From assembly GCA_937958295.1 (NCBI GenBank), contig CALFEY010000107.1, positions 1 to 8,303 of the forward strand: a stretch of DNA of 8,303 bases, in the 5' to 3' direction. Shown here one piece after another: positions 6,621 to 8,303 of the stretch (the stretch's first letter is position 1; the number at the start of each line of letters is the position of its first letter). The stretch is from an uncultured Pseudomonadota bacterium. Its GTDB lineage: Bacteria > Pseudomonadota > Gammaproteobacteria > Burkholderiales > Casimicrobiaceae. Position numbers and translations under genes: made by a program. The notes below the pieces were generated by a model, which searched no databases, was not told the origin of the DNA, and was given only the letters and a program-made list of their open reading frames with translations.

Positions 6621-7592
6621 TCAGGATAGCAGTGCGCGCACGGCCGCCGCCACTCGCGGCGCATCGGGCACGCAGGCGGCCTCGAAGACCGGATTGGACG
6701 ACACCGGCGCAGGCAGCGCCGCCACGCGCGCGATGCGCAGCGGTTGTGTGGGCAGCGCCGCGCGCACGCGCGCCGCCACCTCCGCGCCCACGCCGCATGT
6801 AGCCTGGCCTTCCTCGATGGTCAGGAGCGCACCGGTGCGCGCCACCGACATCGCAACGGTGTCCACATCGAGCGGTGCCAGGCTGCGCAGGTCGACCACC
6901 TCGCAATGCACGCCCTCGTCCGCGAGGGCCTCGGCGGCGGCCAGCGCCATGCGCACCATGTAGGCATGGGCCACGAGGGTCACGTCGCGGCCTTCGCGGC
7001 ACACCCGGGCGCGGCCGAACGGGACGAGCACTTCGTCGGCGGGCATGTCGCCCGCCGTGGGATACAGGCGCTTGTGATCGACGAAGAGCACAGGTCCCTC
7101 CTCGCGCAGCGCCGACTTCATGAGGCCGTAGGCATCCGCGGGCGTGGCCGGGGCCACCACCTTGAGGCCCGGCACGGCCATCATCCACGCCTCGATGCAC
7201 TGCGAATGGGCCACGCCCTGCCCGCGCGCGCCCGCGGTGGCCTTGACCACGAGCGGCACGCGCATCTGGCCGCCCGTCTTGTACCGGGCCTTCGCGGCAT
7301 AGTTGACGAGCGGATCGAGGCCGAGCATCAGGAAATCCATGTACGTGATGCTCACGAGCGGGCGCAAGCCGGCCGCCGCCGCACCCACGCCCACGCCGAT
7401 CATCGCGGCCTCGGCCACGGGCGTGTCGCGCACGCGGGCGGCGCCGAAGGCCTCGAACAGCCCCGCGAATTCCTTGTACGCGCCGCCGTACCGACCGATG
7501 TCCTGGCCGAGCAGCACGATCGACGGGTCGCGCGTCATCTCCTCGCGCAGCGCGCGCGCGATGGCTTCGCGGAGATACGCCTTCGCGGTCAT
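6621..7592 (-). CDS. 2-oxoacid dehydrogenase E1 component, beta subunit
   Basis: This 323-residue protein has the normal length and motifs for E1-beta of heterotetrameric PDH, branched-chain and acetoin dehydrogenases. Residues 57-61 (DTPVAE) include Glu61, which in this family contacts the thiamine N1' and activates the cofactor. GLRPLVSITYMDFLML and DPLVNYAAKARYKTGGQ (about 75-109) are the usual pyrimidine-binding domain motifs. His129 in GVAHSQCIEAW is the conserved active-site histidine, and VPGLKVVAPATPADA (140-154) follows. The C-terminal transketolase domain starts near 195 (DVTLVAHAYMV, then VVDLRSLAPLD). The subunit pairs with E1-alpha to decarboxylate a 2-oxo acid and reductively acylate a lipoyl group. 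It starts 12 bp after the E1-alpha stop and precedes a lipoyl-protein gene by 28 bp. Substrate cannot be told from sequence; acetoin- or pyruvate-type enzymes are equally possible. Confidence 0.95.
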   Translation of the reverse strand: MTAKAYLREAIARALREEMTRDPSIVLLGQDIGRYGGAYKEFAGLFEAFGAARVRDTPVAEAAMIGVGVGAAAAGLRPLVSITYMDFLMLGLDPLVNYAAKARYKTGGQMRVPLVVKATAGARGQGVAHSQCIEAWMMAVPGLKVVAPATPADAYGLMKSALREEGPVLFVDHKRLYPTAGDMPADEVLVPFGRARVCREGRDVTLVAHAYMVRMALAAAEALADEGVHCEVVDLRSLAPLDVDTVAMSVARTGALLTIEEGQATCGVGAEVAARVRAALPTQPLRIARVAALPAPVSSNPVFEAACVPDAPRVAAAVRALLS

Positions 7593-7604
7593 GGGGCGAG
7601 GTCC

Positions 7605-8303
7605 CTAGACCACGTCTTCCAGCACCGTGCCCGGCGCGGGGTACGGTGCGGCATCGGCAAAGCGCAGCGCGGCCAAGGTGGCGGCGTGTGCCTCGCCGCG
7701 CCATGCCTCGACCTGCGCGGCGTCGATCACGCCCTGCGTCGAGAGCCTGCGCTCGAGCGCAACGATGGGATCGCGCGCGCGGTCGGTTGCGAGCTCCTCT
7801 GCCGGGCGCGTCTCGCGCGTGGACGTGGAGTGGGTGGCAAAGCGCGCCGAGCGACACTCGATGAAAGCCGGCCCGCCGCCCGCGCGGATCGAGGCGATGA
7901 GCGCCACGGCCGCCTCGCGCACCGCCTCCACGTCCATGCCGTCGACGGTGCACGCGGGCATGCCGAAGGGCGTGGCCAGCGACGCCAGCATGCGCGGCGC
8001 GAGCGTGGCCGAGTGCGGCGTGCTGATCGAATAGCCGTTGTTGTCGCACACGAACAGGAGCGGCAGCCGCCACACCGCCGCCAGATTGAGTGCTTCGTGC
8101 AACGCGCCGGCGCTGCACGCGCCGTCGCCGAACATGCACGCCGCGATCCCCCGGCCGCGGGACTGCAGCGCGAGCGCCACGCCGGCGGCGATGGTGATGT
8201 TCCCCGCCACCACCGCGTGCGCGCCGAAGAAGCCGGCGGCCGGCTGGGCGAGATGACCGCGGCCGCCGCGGCCACGATTGGTCCCGGCCACCTTGCCGAG
8301 AAG
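7605..8303 (-). CDS. 2-oxoacid dehydrogenase E1 component, alpha subunit, 5' end beyond window
   Basis: The right edge cuts the gene. The visible 232 codons begin LLGKVAGTNRGRGGRGH, which corresponds to the conserved segment about 90-100 residues into E1-alpha. GFFGAHAVVAGNITIAAG follows, then the thiamine-diphosphate/magnesium motif GDGACSAGALHEALN ending CDNNGYSIST, with GDG at visible residues 59-61 and the paired Asn at 88-89. A segment ECRSARFATHSTSTRET matches the loop after the active site that is the phosphorylation region in mitochondrial homologues. GTG 8291 is internal to the conserved block and is not a start. With E1-beta 12 bp downstream it forms the alpha2beta2 decarboxylase that feeds a lipoyl carrier. 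Any upstream genes of this operon, including a possible E2 or E3, lie outside the window. Confidence 0.95.
   Translation of the reverse strand, partial: LLGKVAGTNRGRGGRGHLAQPAAGFFGAHAVVAGNITIAAGVALALQSRGRGIAACMFGDGACSAGALHEALNLAAVWRLPLLFVCDNNGYSISTPHSATLAPRMLASLATPFGMPACTVDGMDVEAVREAAVALIASIRAGGGPAFIECRSARFATHSTSTRETRPAEELATDRARDPIVALERRLSTQGVIDAAQVEAWRGEAHAATLAALRFADAAPYPAPGTVLEDVV

Noticed and set aside
6593..6664. A 24-residue N-terminal extension of the lipoyl protein
   Set aside because: It would overlap the end of E1-beta, its sequence is unlike any lipoyl-domain start, and the first barrel strand begins exactly at ATG 6592.
6364..8139. A 591-codon open frame on the minus strand over the E1 genes
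   Set aside because: It is out of frame with E1-alpha, E1-beta and the lipoyl protein, all of which have diagnostic motifs in their own frames.
7605..8291. GTG 8291 as the start of a short E1-alpha
   Set aside because: The conserved E1-alpha block (LLGK before VAGTNRGRGG) continues upstream in frame to the window edge, so this codon is internal and the gene is simply cut.

Overview
This is a GC-rich window (about 70 % by eye) with nine genes packed almost end to end on both strands. A TctC/Bug-type periplasmic binding protein, a protein class greatly expanded in Burkholderiales and relatives, points to a betaproteobacterium. That assignment is inference, because no rRNA or other taxonomic marker is present. 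I see no tRNA, rRNA, CRISPR array, insertion sequence or integrase.

Left part (1-1814): a Bug receptor gene cut by the left edge and read leftwards, divergent from a FadR-type GntR regulator. The 145-bp space between them holds a good Shine-Dalgarno, a possible promoter and an inverted repeat that could be the regulator's operator. This looks like an ordinary substrate-responsive uptake unit.

Middle part (1834-6280): two tandem, paralogous transglutaminase-like proteins read leftwards, both with an intact Cys-His-Asp triad. Divergent from them across 77 bp is a rightward pair: a small lipoyl/biotinyl-fold protein that lacks the modifiable lysine, and a 450-residue protein whose C-terminal part has SGNH-hydrolase-like signatures and whose N-terminal part I do not recognise.

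Right part (6287-8303): a leftward operon encoding the E1-alpha (N-terminus beyond the window) and E1-beta subunits of a thiamine-diphosphate 2-oxoacid dehydrogenase, then a free-standing 101-residue lipoyl-domain protein with a proper lipoylation lysine. It meets the SGNH-like gene tail to tail with only 6 bp between stop codons. No E2 acyltransferase and no E3 dihydrolipoyl dehydrogenase is visible.

The region from 1834 to the right edge may be one functional module. E1 plus a free lipoyl carrier would make a lipoyl-bound acyl group, and the lysine-less lipoyl-like protein, the SGNH-like enzyme and the two transglutaminase homologues could pass it on, hydrolyse it or join it to an amine. 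This is a hypothesis from domain content and gene packing; no substrate or product can be read from the sequence.
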